Shown here: one piece after another, positions 13,965-26,109 of the stretch | Layout: each line of letters opens with the position of its first letter | How positions within the stretch are numbered: position 1 is the first letter of the stretch | Assembly (NCBI RefSeq): GCF_038502225.1 | Contig: NC_091374.1 | Location: 6,703,538-6,767,537, forward strand | Length of the DNA stretch: 64,000 nt | Direction: 5' to 3' | From: Cherax quadricarinatus | Lineage: Eukaryota > Arthropoda > Malacostraca > Decapoda > Parastacidae | Notes under the pieces: model-generated | What the model saw: only the letters and a program-made list of their open reading frames with translations | Told to the model about the DNA's origin: nothing | Databases searched by the model: none | Made by a program: the position numbers and the translations under genes

Positions 13965-14825
13965 CAAGGTTTTACAAGATTATATTAAGGTTGGCAACTT
14001 TATTTACAAACTTAGCGCTGTTACATATCTTAGCTCACTTGAAAACCTTTTTATAGTTAAGAAACCGACAAACAGGTAACAGGATGAAGTTGAAGCCAAC
14101 TGTGATCCAGCGATTTCATTTTGCCAGCTGATTTAATTTCACCATTGCTGTTATGCTATACGAACATGATCCAGACTCGATTCATTCTGGGATTGAATGT
14201 TCTCAGATGAAGTGATGTTCTTGAGAAAGATACCGCCAGAGTGTGGTTACTGTTTGCTGCCCGTCTTGTGGTGTAGAAGCTGTCTTTTCGCTGTCCATGA
14301 AGTGGAGCAAAGTTTGGTACCTTGACACTATTGGCTTTCTACATAATAGTAACACCATCCATATCTTTCCGGTGCTGAAGTCTCTGCTGGAATGGCAGTG
14401 TCATCCAGGCTGGTCCTAGCGAGAGATAAGTCAGTCTTAATCGTTTTTCAAGTCTTTCAAGAAGTCGTAAATGAGAAGGGGGAGGGGGAGGCAGACCAAG
14501 ACAGTGGAGCATACTCAAGGTGTGAACGCATTTGTGCCTCGTACAGTTTTGCAGCTTCTACTGTGGAGCAGGTACGAGACACGTCTGGGCTTGAGACCAT
14601 CTGGTATTACCTCTCGTGGATAAGTAAATGTCAGAATACAGTCGTCTACACAGGCATGGGATTCTGAGGTGAATTTAAGAAGGTCATTGAAGTAGACATT
14701 GCATAACAACGGACCAAGTACACTTCCCTCTGCAACACTGGTAGCAATTGAGTGTAGACTCTGTGCCTTTGGCAACTACTCTTAGACAACTACCTTGAAG
14801 GTAATCACGAAGGAGATGTACAAAG

Positions 14826-15140
14826 CCAGACTACAAGTCTTGCCAAGAGTCCCTCGTGCCCTACTACAAGTCTTGTCAAGAGTCCTTGGTGCCATACTAC
14901 GAGTTTTGCCAAGTATCCCTGGTGCCAGACTACAAATTTTGCCAAGAGTCCCTCTGGTGCCAGACTACAAGTTTTGCCAAGAGTCCTTCTGGTGCCAGAC
15001 TACAAGTTTTGCCAAGAGTCCCTCTGGTGCCAGACTACAAGTTTTGCCAAGAGTCCCTCTGGTGCCAGACTACAAGTTTTGCCAAGAGTCCCTCTGGTGC
15101 CAGACTACAAGTTTTGCCAAGAGTCCCTCTGGTGCCATAC
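14826..15140. repeat. 35-bp minisatellite inside the RT fossil
   Basis: Units of gttttgccaagagtccctct followed by ggtgccagactacaa, about nine copies, decaying at the left. It lies just after RT motif A in the minus-strand reading (HQRDSWQNL), and each unit repeats a DSWQNL-like coding snippet. Confidence 0.92.
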
Positions 15141-15195
15141 TCGGTGGAAAGCACCAGCAATATCCAGTGCTACTACACAGTTGATCTTGGATTCA

Positions 15196-15377
15196 TCCAG
15201 TGATGGTGCCACATAGTGGAGAGGTTTAACATCCAGTGATGGTGACACATAGTGGAGAGGTTTAACATCCAGTGATGGTGCCACATAGTGGAGAGGTTTA
15301 ACATCCAGTGATGGTGCCACATAGTGGAGAGGTTTAACATCCAGTGACTGGTGCCACATAGTGGAGAGGTTTAACAA
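15196..15377. repeat. 36-bp minisatellite inside the RT fossil
   Basis: About five units beginning aacatccagtgatggtgcca. In the minus-strand frame each unit encodes twelve residues (LDVKPLHYVAPS), a duplication of the LNLSTMWHQSLD segment just before RT motif A. The array arose from retrotransposon coding sequence. Confidence 0.9.
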
Positions 15378-16077
15378 ATCAGCAGCAGAATAACTTTTGG
15401 AGCCATATTGACGGTCACAAAGAAGTAAGAAGTTGTCGAAAAATTATGTCATATGCCATGAGATTATCTCAAGGATCTTGCCAGTAATTGACAGGAGTGA
15501 CACTTGTCTATACTTACTGATTTTCGCTCTGCTCTTCTTTTTGTGAACGGGGACTACACTTGCCTCTTTCCACAGAAAAGGGAAATCTGTTTACAGTGCT
15601 GATAGATGCCAGGTAGAGGTGATGCTAGCTGGTCTGGACACATACTCAGCAGTCTTTGGCTCTTCTTATCTGGGACTATAGCCTTTTATTGGTCCAGGGA
15701 TTTAAGGAGATACAGTTCATCCTGCCTCATCACAAGTGACAACTTTCACAGTTCTTGCGGCTGGCAAAGGAGGTTTCCTAACTGGTTCAGGGAGTTGCGT
15801 CTCTCCCTCTCCCCTCCTTTTCCTCTCCCTGCCTCATTCGCCACACCTTTCACTCCATTCTCTCTTTCGCAACCTTGTGAGTGTTGCGATATGTATGTAC
15901 CTGAGTTCCCTTGCACGACACTCAGACCGCTGTATCTGGCTGGTAAGCTCGTGGTAGTTCTGTCGTGGCTCCTCGTAGGGTTAATCTCGACCTCATTTGC
16001 TCTGAGGGATCTTCGGATTTTCCGTCTACCAGTGAATATATACAGTCTACCACATGCATGTCTACAGTAGTAGACAT

Positions 16078-16536
16078 GAGTGTTGAGCAGCACACCCAGT
16101 GGTTGTTGACGTGTAGACATGACAGTGTTAAGCAGCACACCCAGTGGTTGTTGACGTGTAGACATGACAGTGTTGAGCAGCACACCCAGTGGCGCGACGT
16201 GTAGACATGACAGTGTTAAGCAGCACACCCAGTGGTTGTTGACGTGTAGACATGACAGTGTTGAGCAGCACACCCAGTGGCTGTTGACGTGTAGACATGA
16301 CAGTGTTGAGCAGCACACCCAGTGGTTGTTGACGTGTAGACATGACAGTGTTGAGCAGCACACCCAGTGCTTGTTGACGTGTAGACATGACAGTGTTGAG
16401 CAGCACACCCAGTGCTTGTTGACGTGTAGACATGACAGTGTTGAGCAGCACACCCAGTGCTTGTTGACGTGTAGACATGACAGTGTTGAGCAGCACACCC
16501 AGTGGTTGTTGACGTGTAGACATGACAGTGTTAAGC
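16078..16536. repeat. 45-bp minisatellite, array A
   Basis: About ten units containing gcagcacacccagtggttgt, then tgacgtgtagacatgacagtgtt. Same unit as array B (17535-18480), about 1 kb away. The two arrays differ at fixed positions (ggttg versus gcttg). Confidence 0.95.
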
Positions 16537-16562
16537 AGTAGTTATTTTTTTTTAGTTTAACA

Positions 16563-16690
16563 TCTTTGTTATGCCGCCCACACCCATGGTGTGGGCGGCA
16601 GTCAAAAGTTTACAGAGGTACATAATGGGTCCCGGGACTGGGCCCCAAAGTTTTGATAGCTGAACTTGTTATAGTGGTAACGGGCTGTTT
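16563..16690. repeat. Dispersed repeat, copy 1
   Basis: Contains gtcaaaag.ttacagaggta, cataatgggtcc.gggactg and aaagttttgatagctga. A second copy in the same orientation is at 34258-34390. Function and class unknown. Confidence 0.7.
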
Positions 16691-16744
16691 ACATGTTAAT
16701 ATCCTGTCACAATCGTAATGAGTTACTTATGCAGACATTAATTT

Positions 16745-17036
<292 letters not shown>

Positions 17037-17040
17037 ATAG

Positions 17041-17530
17041 TAATACTTTATTTACAGTGAGCAAAGTCAGGGTATTTTTCCAGAATGGTTGGTAATATAC
17101 TAATGTGGATAAAATACTTTGACATTTCTTGAGTATTTCTGAGTGAGCTGTCTGTGAATTCATTAATTTTATCGCACTCCAACGCATAATGACGCAACGT
17201 GTGACAGTTGTCCATCTGGCGGAGTTTACATTTCCTCTTTTCTACGTCTGAGACACTGGTAGCCCAACCGGAGTCGTGCGGTAGTGACATCCAAGAGTTT
17301 GCTTATTTTTGGGTGCACAATAGACATGTGGCTCCTCCTGCATGATAGAATGATGATAGATGGACTTACAGACTGTCAGTCTCCCTGAGTCTTAAGTCAA
17401 TAAAGTTCAGTCGAAGTTCTTTTTGTATTATTCTTCTCAAACTGCTGGCAACCTTAGATTGTTATCTACTACCTGTCTGGAGACATATGCGACTTAGCCA
17501 GTTCATCAGTTCTATCATGCATCTGAAGAC
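17041..17530 (-). pseudogene. RNase H and C-terminal Cys/His fossil of a non-LTR retrotransposon
   Basis: Minus-strand reading gives GLQMHDRTDELAKSHM, the final RNase H motif (His-x3-Asp-ELA), then after a frameshift NNLRLPAV..RRIIQKELRLNFIDLR. It ends with KRKCKLRQ, TLRHYALECDKINEF and ILEKYPDFAHCK, a Cys/His-type LINE C-terminus. Presence of RNase H points to an I/jockey-like family. The order relative to the RT fossil (14386-16060) is reversed, so they are separate insertions or rearranged. Confidence 0.72.
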
Positions 17531-17534
17531 CAGT

Positions 17535-18480
17535 ATGCAGCGCACCCAGTGCTTGTTGACGTGTAGACATGACAGTGTTGAGCAGCACACCCAGTGCTTG
17601 TTGACGTGTAGACATGACAGTGTTGAGCAGCACACACAGTGCTTGTTGACGTGTAGACATGACAGTGTTGAGCAGCGCACCCAGTGCTTGTTGACGTGTA
17701 GACATGACAGTGTTGAGCAGCACACCCAGTGCTTGTTGACGTGTAGACATGACAGTGTTGAGCAGCACACCCAGTGCTTGTTGACGTGTAGACATGACAG
17801 TGTTGAGCAGCACACACAGTGCTTGTTGACGTGTAGACATGACAGTGTTGAGCAGCGCACCCAGTGCTTGTTGACGTGTAGACATGACAGTGTTGAGCAG
17901 CGCACTCAGTGCTTGTTGACGTGTAGACATGACAGTGTTGAGCAGCGCACCCAGTGCTTGTTGACATGTAGACATGGCATTGTTAAGCAGCACACCCAGT
18001 GCTTGTTGACATGTAGACATGACATTGTTGAGCAGCACACCCAGTGCTTGTTGACATGTAGACATGACATTGTTGAGCAGCACACCCACTGCTTGTTGAC
18101 ATGTAGACATGACAGTGTTGAGCAGCACACCCATTGCTTGTTGACATGTAGACATGACATTGTTGAGCAGCACACCCAGTGCTTGTTGACATGTAGACAT
18201 GACATTGTTGAGCAGCACACCCACTGCTTGTTGACATGTAGACATGACATTGTTGAGCAGCACACCCACTGCTTGTTGACATGTAGACATGACAGTGTTG
18301 AGCAGCACACCCAGTGCTTGTTGAAGTGTAGACATGACAGTGTTGAGCAGCACACCCATTGCTTGTTGACATGTAGACATGACATTGTTGAGCAGCACAC
18401 CCAGTGCTTGTTGAAGTGTAGACATGACAGTGTTGAGCAGCACACCCATTGCTTGTTGACATGTAGACATGACATTGCTG
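17535..18480. repeat. 45-bp minisatellite, array B
   Basis: About 21 units. Up to about 17965 units read tgacgtgtagacatgacagt; after that most read tgacatgtagacatgacatt, a sharp switch of variant. The array abuts the RNase H motif of the LINE fossil on its low-coordinate side, and long ORFs on both strands are artefacts of the 15-codon period. Confidence 0.95.
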
Positions 18481-18648
18481 AAGAATGAGACACGTGCAAC
18501 ATTTGGGAATCTTTGTTATGGATACATTTCGCCAGTCAGTGGCTTCTTCAGTCCATTACAGAGAAGAACAGTCCCTCATCCTGGATATAATATGTTCAGT
18601 CCATCACATGTTGTGTAATTGTCGCATTCTTCAACTTGTCGTTATCAA

Positions 18649-18650
<2 letters not shown>

Positions 18651-18681
<31 letters not shown>
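18651..18681. repeat. (CT)n microsatellite
   Basis: Short pure CT tract. Neighbouring 18482-18930 shows nothing else I can support. Confidence 0.9.
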
Positions 18682-18686
<5 letters not shown>

Positions 18687-18934
18687 CTAAACCATTTACA
18701 TTATATCTGTCAGACACAGTAACATCTTGGGATGTTTATACAGTGAATTCTTCAATTCTTGCCTAATCTATAGTCCTTAATTACATTAGTGGATTTTTCC
18801 ACTGGTGACGCCGCCGCCTTCTGCTTCAACTCCCCTGTCTAAAGTATATAAAGCTACTATGCGCAGATGCTGTAAAGATACCGTGGTATATATTAAACCT
18901 TAATATGATTATAATCAAATCCATGATTTTTAAA

Positions 18935-19050
18935 CAGGAGGAACAGTAAGCCAGTGGAAGGCCTCCGTCAGATGACCAAAAGCCCCAGCTGTGGGTCATC
19001 ATATGACAAAGACCCGTGTCAGGAAACGCTTGTCCTGCTTGCTGACAAAC
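18935..19050 (+). repeat. Dispersed repeat with inverted partner at 24510
   Basis: Contains agccagtggaaggcctccgt and cagatgaccaaaagcccca, then gtcaggaaacgcttgtcctg. The reverse complement appears at 24510-24640 (ggtcatctgaccgaggcctt and gtcaggaaacaggacaaatg). Unclassified. Confidence 0.65.
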
Positions 19051-19204
19051 TTTATACCTAGCTACCTTATTTTGTACTTTTCTTAAGGCTGATGCACTAC
19101 AAGCAACTTCAGGCTGAGGGACTGATTACCTTCAAATACTCACCTTTCACCGTTATTTGTTATGGACTGAAAAATATCAACGTTGAAGATTTCAAGCCAG
19201 TTGG

Positions 19205-20442
19205 GAGGTACAGGGTACACTGGTGGTGGTGCAGGCAGTGTACACTGGTGGTGGGGCAGGCAGTGTACACTGGTGGTGGTGCAGGCAGGGTACACTGGTG
19301 GTGGTGCAGGCAGGGTACACTGGTGGTGGTGCAGGCAGGGTACACTGGTGGTGGAGCAGGCAGTGTACACTGGTGGTGGTGCAGGCAGGGTACACTGGTG
19401 GTGGTGCAGGCAGGGTACACTGGTGGTGGTGCAGGCAGGGTACACTGGTGGTGGTGCAGGCAGGGTACACTGGTGGTGGGGCAGTCAGGGTACACTGGTG
19501 GTGGGGCAGGCAGGGTACACTGGTGGTGGTGCAGGCAGGGTACACTGGTGGTGGTGCAGGCAGGGTACACTGGTGGTGGTGCAGGCAGGGTACACTGGTG
19601 GTGGTGCAGGCAGGGTACACTGGTGGTGGGGCAGGCAGGGTACACTGGTGGTGGGGCAGGCAGGGTACACTGGTGGTGGTGCAGGCAGGGTACACGTGGT
19701 GGGGCAGGCAGGGTACACTGGTGGTGGTGCAGGCAGGGTACACTGGTGGTGGTGCAGGCAGGGTACACTGGTGGTGGTGCAGGCAGGGTACACTGGTGGT
19801 GGTGCAGGCAGGGTACACTGGTGGTGGGGCAGGCAGGGTACACTGGTGGTGGGGCAGGCAGGGTACACTGGTGGTGGAGCAGGCAGGGTACACTGGTGGT
19901 GGTGCAGGCAGGGTACACTGGTGGTGGGGCAGGCAGGGTACACTGGTGGTGGGGCAGGCAGGGTACACTGGTGGTGGTGCAGGCAGGGTACACTGGTGGT
20001 GGTGCAGGCAGGGTACACTGGTGGTGGTGCAGGCAGGGTACACTGGTGGTGGTGCAGGCAGGGTACACTGGTGGTGGTGCAGGCAGGGTACACTGGTGGT
20101 GGTGCAGGCAGGGTACACTGGTGGTGGTGCATGCAGGGTACACTGGTGGTGGTGCAGGCAGGGTACACTGGTGGTGGTGCAGGCAGGGTACACTGGTGGT
20201 GGAGCAGGCAGTGTACACTGGTGGTGGTGCAGGCAGGGTACACTGGTGGTGGTGCAGGCAGGGTACACTGGTGGTGGTGCAGGCAGGGTACACTGGTGGT
20301 GGTGCAGGCAGGGTACACTGGTGGTGGTGCAGGCAGGGTACACTGGTGGTGGTGCAGGCAGGGTACACTGGTGGTGGTGCAGGCAGGGTACACTGGTGGT
20401 GGTGCAGGCAGGGTACACTGGTGGTGGGGCAGGCAGGTTACC
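19205..20442. repeat. 25-bp minisatellite, 1.2 kb
   Basis: Unit tacactggtggtggtgcagg plus caggg, about 49 units with scattered ggggc, ggagc and cagtg variants and one deletion at about 19694. Open on all frames of both strands for over 400 codons, which is periodicity and not a protein. Confidence 0.97.
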
Positions 20443-20620
20443 CTGGTTTAAAGCTGTGAGGCAGTTTGGGCTGCTCTGCACTTACTGTACACTGACAAAT
20501 ACTACAAATTACCTAAACCCAGAGTATTTCAAATATCTGAGGTGATTATTGCTCCCCTCTCACACTCAAGTATTAAATTGGGCTCTTCATGATATAAATA
20601 AATAAATAAAAATTAAATAA

Positions 20621-20738
<118 letters not shown>

Positions 20739-20744
20739 AAAATC

Positions 20745-21282
20745 ATGGAGAAGATTATCAGGAGAAGAGTGGTGGAACACCTAGAAAGGAATGATCTCAT
20801 CAACAGCAGCCAGCATGGTTTCAGGGACGGGAAATCCTGTGTCACAAACCTACTGGAGTTCTATGACATGGTGACAGCAGTAAGACAAGAGAGAGAGGGG
20901 TGGGTGGATTGCATTTTCTTGGACTGCAAGAAGGCGTTTGACACAGTTCCACACAAGAGATTGGTGCAAAAACTGGAGGACCAAGCAGGGATAACAGGGA
21001 AGGCACTACAATGGATCAGGGAATACTTGTCAGGAAGACAGCAGCGAGTCATGGTACGTGGCGAGGTGTCAGAGTGGGCACCTGTGACCAGCGGGGTCCC
21101 GCAGGGGTCAGTCCTAGGACCAGTGCTGTTTCTGGTATTTGTGAACGACATGACGGAAGGAATAGACTCTGAGGTGTCCCTGTTTGCAGATGACGTGAAG
21201 TTGATGAGAAGAATACACTCGATCGAAGACCAGGCAGAACTACAAAGGGATCTGGACAGGCTGCAGAACTGGTCCAGCAATT

Positions 21283-21283
<1 letters not shown>
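20745..21283 (+). pseudogene. Reverse-transcriptase fragment bounded by microsatellites
   Basis: Encodes NDLINSSQHGFRDGKSCVTN, then DCIFLDCKKAFDTVPHKRLV (motif A), SGVPQGSVLGPVLFLVFVND (motif B region) and VSLFADDVKL (motif C, catalytic DD intact). The frame is open for about 180 codons and the RT is cut off just after LDRLQNWSSNW, where (AC)n begins. Non-LTR type (CR1/jockey-like). Confidence 0.88.

Positions 21284-21361
<78 letters not shown>
21284..21361. repeat. (AC)n microsatellite
   Basis: About 39 AC units directly continuing from the truncated RT reading frame. Confidence 0.96.
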
Positions 21362-21364
<3 letters not shown>

Positions 21365-21594
21365 ACTACCATTCTGACGAGTGAGTGTAAAATGGAAGCC
21401 GTAATTGTTTTAAATGATGGTAGGATTGCTGGTGTCTTTTGTCTGTCTCATACACATGCAAGATTTCAGGTATGTCTTGCTACTTCTACTTACACTTAGG
21501 TCACACTACAGATACATGTACAAGCATATATATACACACACCTCTGGGTTTTCTTCTATTTTCTTTCTAGTTCTTGTTCTTGTTTATTTCCTCT

Positions 21595-21785
21595 TATCTC
21601 CATGGGGAAGTGGAACAGACTTCTTCCTCCGTAAGCCATGCGTGTTGTAAGAGGCGACTAAAATGCCGGGAGCAAGGGGCTAGTAACCCCTTCTCCTGTA
21701 TATATTACTAAATGTAAAAGGAGAAACTTTCGTTTTTACTTTTGGGCCACCCCGCCTTGGTGGGATACGGCCGGTGTGTTGAAAG
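21595..21785 (+). mobile_element. LINE 3'-end fragment, tccgtaagccatg type
   Basis: Contains ccatggggaagtggaacaga, taagaggcgactaaaatgcc, gggagcaaggggctagtaac and a terminal gggccacc.cgccttggtgg. The same 3' end is at 60755-60935 (+) and 42705-42905 (-). The last 50 bases resemble the terminus of the RTE-like LINE in this window. Confidence 0.75.
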
Positions 21786-22109
21786 AAAGAAGAATATATA
21801 TATTACGCTCATTTCTCTATCCCGTCTCTTTCTCTTCTTACTCTTTTTCCTCTTCTCTTGCTCTCCTTCTCTCTTCCCCTCTTCCATGGTTCTCTCTCCT
21901 AACCCATGATGGCCCGCACCTCTATCGATCTGACATCACGTGGTGGGATATGCTCGCTCTGGTAAATATAATTTCACCTTTAATATGCTAGCCAGTCTAC
22001 CTAACGTCTCTGTGTAATTACTGGTAATTACCTTTTGATGGTTTTCAAGTGGGAAGTGGTGTATTCGTTAATTACTTAGATGTAATTACCTTTAAGAATT
22101 TACCGGTAG

Positions 22110-22345
22110 GAAGGTTGTACTCACCTTGTTGTATTTTCAGGGGTCGAGTCACGGCTTCTGTCCCTGCCTTGTTTCTGTTGATTCCTGGTCTCCAAGGCCT
22201 GGTTATATCTACTCTTAACACTGTGTACGGGGTTCTCTTGCACTCCCTCTTTCCCTCTTGTTCCCTGAGGTCCCTGTGGTTGGTGTGTGCCTTGACTAAT
22301 TGCCGATATAAATGTGACTTACCTGCATTTCTTGACTGAGACATA
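22110..22345 (-). mobile_element. LINE C-terminus and 3'-end fragment
   Basis: Minus-strand reading includes NHRDLREQEGKRECKRTPY, then TRPLKIQQGEY before gtgagtac. The terminal gtactcacc..gttg..gggtcgagtc recurs at 23580 and 25185, where it continues into (GT)n. Single open frame of about 90 codons. Confidence 0.55.
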
Positions 22346-22604
22346 AATATGTTCCAGTGAGTGAATGATTGAGACATAAGCAAGTATGTTCCACTGGGTG
22401 AATCTAAGAATGCATTCCAGGAGGTAAATTTTACAGTGTATTCCAGTGAGAGAATATAAGAATGTTTTCCAGTGGGTGAATCTAAGGGTGTGTTCCAGAG
22501 TGGTCGAGAACCATCCAGGAGGGTACTACCGTCCTCTCAAAGAAGTGTGAAATGGAAGCCTGTTATTTTTTGCACTCTAGCAGGATAGCTGATCTTTTCT
22601 TTGT

Positions 22605-22976
22605 CTCATGACGTAAGATGACAGGTAAATCTTTGTCTCATGAACACGTAAGATGACAGGTAAATCTTTGTCTCATGAACACGTAAGATGACAGGTAAAT
22701 CTTTGTCTCATGAACACGTAAGATGACAGGTAAATCTTTGTCTCATGAACACGTAACATGACAGGTAAATCTTTGTCTCATGAACACGTAACATGACAGG
22801 TAAATCTTTGTCTCATGAACACGTAACATGACAGCTAAATCTTTGTCTCATGAACACGTAACATGACAGGTAAATCTTTGTCTCATGACGTAAGATGACA
22901 GGTAAATCTTTGTCTCATGACGTAAGATGACAGGTAAATCTTTGTCTCATGACGTAAGATGACAGGTAAATCTTAG
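22605..22976. repeat. 35/29-bp minisatellite
   Basis: About eleven units of gacaggtaaatctttgtctc followed by atgaacacgtaagat, or the shorter atgacgtaagat. A single related unit (cttgtaagatgacaggtgga) lies at 25840, so the sequence predates the array. Confidence 0.9.
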
Positions 22977-23174
22977 ACACTTCTACTTATATACATTATA
23001 CATACACTTTTTCTCTCTTATGTGCTCCTTAATAGTTCTCAATGCTGTAATATTTCCTCTGCATCCTAGAAGGCCAGATCTGAAACTGGTCTCTGGGGAA
23101 GATAATTCCCAGAACCACAAGCAGGTGTAATCTCTCTCCAGCTTATGTCTGCTCTCACTTTCCATTTCCTTTCA

Positions 23175-23300
23175 GCTGTATCTTAATGCTGGTAAGGGAC
23201 TCTTGATTCAAGAAACTGGATTATATCAGAGTATTTCCAATTCCCAGCCACTATATGATCCCTTTGGGTTGAATGTTTTTTTTTTATAGATATAATAATC
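23175..23300. repeat. Dispersed repeat, ctatatgatccctttgggtt type
   Basis: Shares atgctggtaagggactcttg, attcaagaaactggat and tatgatccctttgggtt with three copies at 36340-37000. Low similarity indicates age. Confidence 0.6.
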
Positions 23301-23577
23301 ATTTGCTCTAGGAGGGGACTGAAATATGGCAACCTAAGATCACTGGCGACGAAACAATAGTCTGCTTTGTGATTTCAGCGCCTGATTCACTTGGAATAAA
23401 GATCAGGTCCAGCGTTGCTGGTTCATCCTTGTGTAACCTCAGCGTGGTGACTGCTGAAGTTTCCCATTACTGCATTCATCACTTTTATCTTCAACTTGGT
23501 TGGTCCTCGGCGTGATTGCCACTTTCTCTCACTCAACTTTGTTATAATTGACTCTAGTAAGCCTGAGTCTTGTCTTT

Positions 23578-23625
23578 ATGGTGTGTGTACTCACCTAGTT
23601 GTGGTTGCAGGGGTCGAGTGTGTGA
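23578..23625 (-). mobile_element. LINE 3'-terminal stub
   Basis: gtgtgtgtactcacctagttgtgg and gcaggggtcgagt, the same terminus as at 25185 and 22112. What follows (23630-23770) is a degenerate ggagggatgtatgga purine-rich tract. Confidence 0.6.
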
Positions 23626-23819
23626 ATTATGTAGAGGGATGGAAGAAGAGGGATGTGGAAAGGAGGGAGGAGAGATGTATGGAGGGATAGGAGGGAGGAA
23701 GGGATGTATGGAGAGGTGGGAGGATGGAAGGTATGGAGGGAAAGTAGTTATGGAGGGTAGGGAAAGGTATATTTTATCGCCTCTTAAGAGATTGGCTTAC
23801 TCGACTTTTTCTAGGTAAT

Positions 23820-24500
23820 AAATGATATCTTTGTATTCATGTAATAAGGCACTAAGTGCCAGAGGCACCATGGGAATGACAGCCCATATGTAAGAAAACA
23901 CTTTTGTGGGATAGATCAGGCCGGGTCACCATCTGGAAAAGACCCGGGCCGGGAGAGTACCGACGAATCGAGGATAGATGAACATCTCTCTGACAGACCA
24001 GGAGTGTATAAGCCAGTGGCTTGTTAAACACTGAACTGGCCATCACCTGTTAGGGTAGAGAAAGAAAAACCCACATGATATACCTTAGATGAGTTCCCAG
24101 AGTTTTTCCTACTCCCGGAACCCGGTCATTGGCCAGGCTCGTCTGGTGGTGCTTGCCTGGTCAGCCAGGAGTACTACTGCAGCAGGTCTGTTGGACCATG
24201 CTAGGCTATTTTCTGGGTTTCTAAACCATTTATACATGCTAGATAGGCCCAACTTGCACCCACTAGTAAAACAAGAAAGGAGCAAAACTTAAAAAAGGAA
24301 CGACAGCCACCATGTTTCGACGGCTAGGTAGAGGGCCTCAGCTGGATGACAGCCGCCATATTTCGACCACCAGATAGACAACCTCAGCTGGATGACAACC
24401 ATGTTTCGCCCTCCACCACCAGAAAGGAAGCAATGTTTTCCCTGCCGTGTCCCTCATACATGATGGGGTTCTTACCGTCGTAGCGGAGGAGGCAGCGAGA
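23820..24500. other. Gene-free stretch without recognisable family
   Basis: It includes ccatgctaggc and gataggcccaacttgcaccc (24195-24260), reminiscent of the 32-bp minisatellite unit, and a twofold catgtttcga..cagctggatgac repeat at 24310-24410. No coding signal. Confidence 0.5.
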
Positions 24501-24509
24501 TGAGGTTAG

Positions 24510-24640
24510 GTTAGGTTTGTCAGGAAACAGGACAAATGTTTCCTGATGCAAATCTTAATCATATGATCCACAGCTGGTGGTTTTGGTCATCTGACCGAGG
24601 CCTTCCGCTGGCTTATCGGTCCACCAGTTAGATAGTCTAA
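24510..24640 (-). repeat. Dispersed repeat, inverted partner of 18935
   Basis: Contains tttgtcaggaaacaggacaa and gatccacagctggtggtttt, then ggtcatctgaccgaggcctt. Reverse complement of the 18935-19050 sequence with moderate divergence. Confidence 0.65.
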
Positions 24641-24959
24641 CAAGACAATCATTTCCCTGTTTCAGTTTTCGTACGTGATTCCCAGCGTTTATTTCAAAAT
24701 GCTTCCAGAAAACTTCCAGATATTTTTATTTTTCAATAAGTTAGATTAGGTTCAATGAACCAATAAAACCCTGTATTTATGAGGAAAAAAGACGTTATGA
24801 AGAAAGGTTTATTGACTTTATTAACCAGGAGGGCTCGTGGCCCAGGATAAGCTATATAACTCAAACGACTGGTTCATTTCCATTGCGGACAGTCGAGTAG
24901 TGACGAGCCTGGCCCAGGGCCGGCTTTGGGTATAGCAAAACTCTCGAAACTCATCATAG

Positions 24960-25090
24960 GTACCTTATCTAGGTAAACAGGAGCAAAGAAAACATGACCA
25001 ATGATTGCACTTGTGCTGCGATCGAACCTAGGTCCTTTAGATGCGAGTTGGTGCTACTTCAGTCACGTTATACGTGTAGTAACACTGCGA
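24960..25090 (-). mobile_element. Decayed tRNA-derived SINE
   Basis: aggtaaacaggagcaaag, then tgcgatcgaacctaggtcct, whose reverse complement is a recognisable B box (ggttcgatc). Layout matches the other minus-strand SINE copies. Confidence 0.45.
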
Positions 25091-25129
25091 CTGACCTACA
25101 GCTTAAACCTTAAAATATATACGACTATC

Positions 25130-25132
<3 letters not shown>

Positions 25133-25191
<59 letters not shown>

Positions 25192-25240
25192 CACCTAGTT
25201 GAGGTTGCAGGTGTCGAGTCCTAGCTCCTGTGTGTGTAAC
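25133..25240 (-). mobile_element. LINE 3' end running into (GT)n microsatellite
   Basis: 25189-25240 is the LINE terminus (tactcacctagttgaggttg, gtcgagtc). In minus-strand orientation its last bases, gaggtgagtac, pass straight into (AC)28 at 25188-25133. The tail of this family therefore appears to be, or to seed, the dinucleotide repeat. Confidence 0.7.
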
Positions 25241-25324
25241 GATAAACAAAGCTACGGAAGCTCTCTGGTGTACTTTTTCTAACTTATTTATTACCACCCT
25301 TGAGTTTGTTATATAGATTACCGA

Positions 25325-25600
25325 GTATATTTATAATAATCTTTATTTCTACAAGTACATTTACAAGGTATACAGGCCTAGCTGACATAAACGCCATACT
25401 ACTACATAGAAATCCCCTTGTTATGCAGAGCATTTCGGGCAAATTAGGTCAATTTAGTCCCAGGATACAACCCACACCGGTCGACTAACACCCAGGTACC
25501 CATTTTACTGATAGGTGAACATTGTGCAGCAGGTGTCTTATGGAAACACTGAGGTCCGGGGATCGACCGAGTTCGCTAGCATTCGAGCTACTTCCTGCTG
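25325..25600 (-). mobile_element. tRNA-derived SINE
   Basis: Carries acaaggtatacaggcctagc, tgacata, cttgttatgcagagcatttc and acccacaccggtcgactaac, shared with 30365-31115. The tRNA head is at about 25540-25595 and partly decayed. Neighbouring 25600-25970 shows nothing I recognise. Confidence 0.7.
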
Positions 25601-25974
25601 AGTGTGTTTTACAACCTGGGTGTTTTCTACAACCTACTGACTACGTTCTACAACCTGCTGCTTCACAGGGTGCTTGTGAGATACCATTTACTCTAGAAGA
25701 GCTATATAGACCCAACACTTGTAACAGTGTCCCATGCACTGTGAAAAGAAAACGAGATACCGAGAGTTGCCATGTGCCAGCTGAATAATTTAGTGTTAAT
25801 ATTGACGGGCAGTACTGTTTTTCTGTCTGCCTAATGACCTTGTAAGATGACAGGTGGATCTGACACTAACTTCTACACACATTCACTATACACTTACATT
25901 GACACATCCCCCCCGTGTTCCTTACTAGTCCTCTCCAAGTCAAAAAGGCCTGGTATAGATCGGGCCCGGAATCA

Positions 25975-26003
25975 TTTAATAATAATAATAATAATAATAA
26001 TAA
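25975..26003. repeat. (AAT)n microsatellite
   Basis: About nine AAT units following tagatcgggcccggaatcat. Confidence 0.9.
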
Positions 26004-26048
26004 TTTGATTGGTCTCTCTTTAAGTGACCTACAAAAATATATTTGTTT

Positions 26049-26106
<58 letters not shown>
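26049..26106. repeat. (TA)n microsatellite
   Basis: Left flank of the MITE at 26107-26493. Confidence 0.93.

Positions 26107-26109
<3 letters not shown>

Larger units (their letters stand above)
14386..16060 (-). pseudogene. Reverse-transcriptase fossil of a non-LTR retrotransposon
   Basis: On the minus strand, fragments appear in RT order: an NxLNQLGNLLCQPQEL-like pre-RT segment (about 15790), VSLLSITGKILE (about 15500), SAADLLNLSTMWHQ (about 15370), NCVVALDIAGAFHRVWHQ (motif A, about 15170) and EGSVLGPLLCNVYFNDLL, followed by DDC (about 14700). Frameshifts and stops separate them. Two minisatellites have expanded inside it. The family appears jockey/I-like, but the clade is uncertain. Confidence 0.8.

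Noticed and set aside
19092..20545. ORFs of over 400 codons over the 25-bp array
   Set aside because: Open on both strands and in several frames at once, which follows from the repeat and not from selection.
24505..24520. Telomeric (TTAGG)n
   Set aside because: Only gttaggttaggtt is present; far too short to indicate a telomere.
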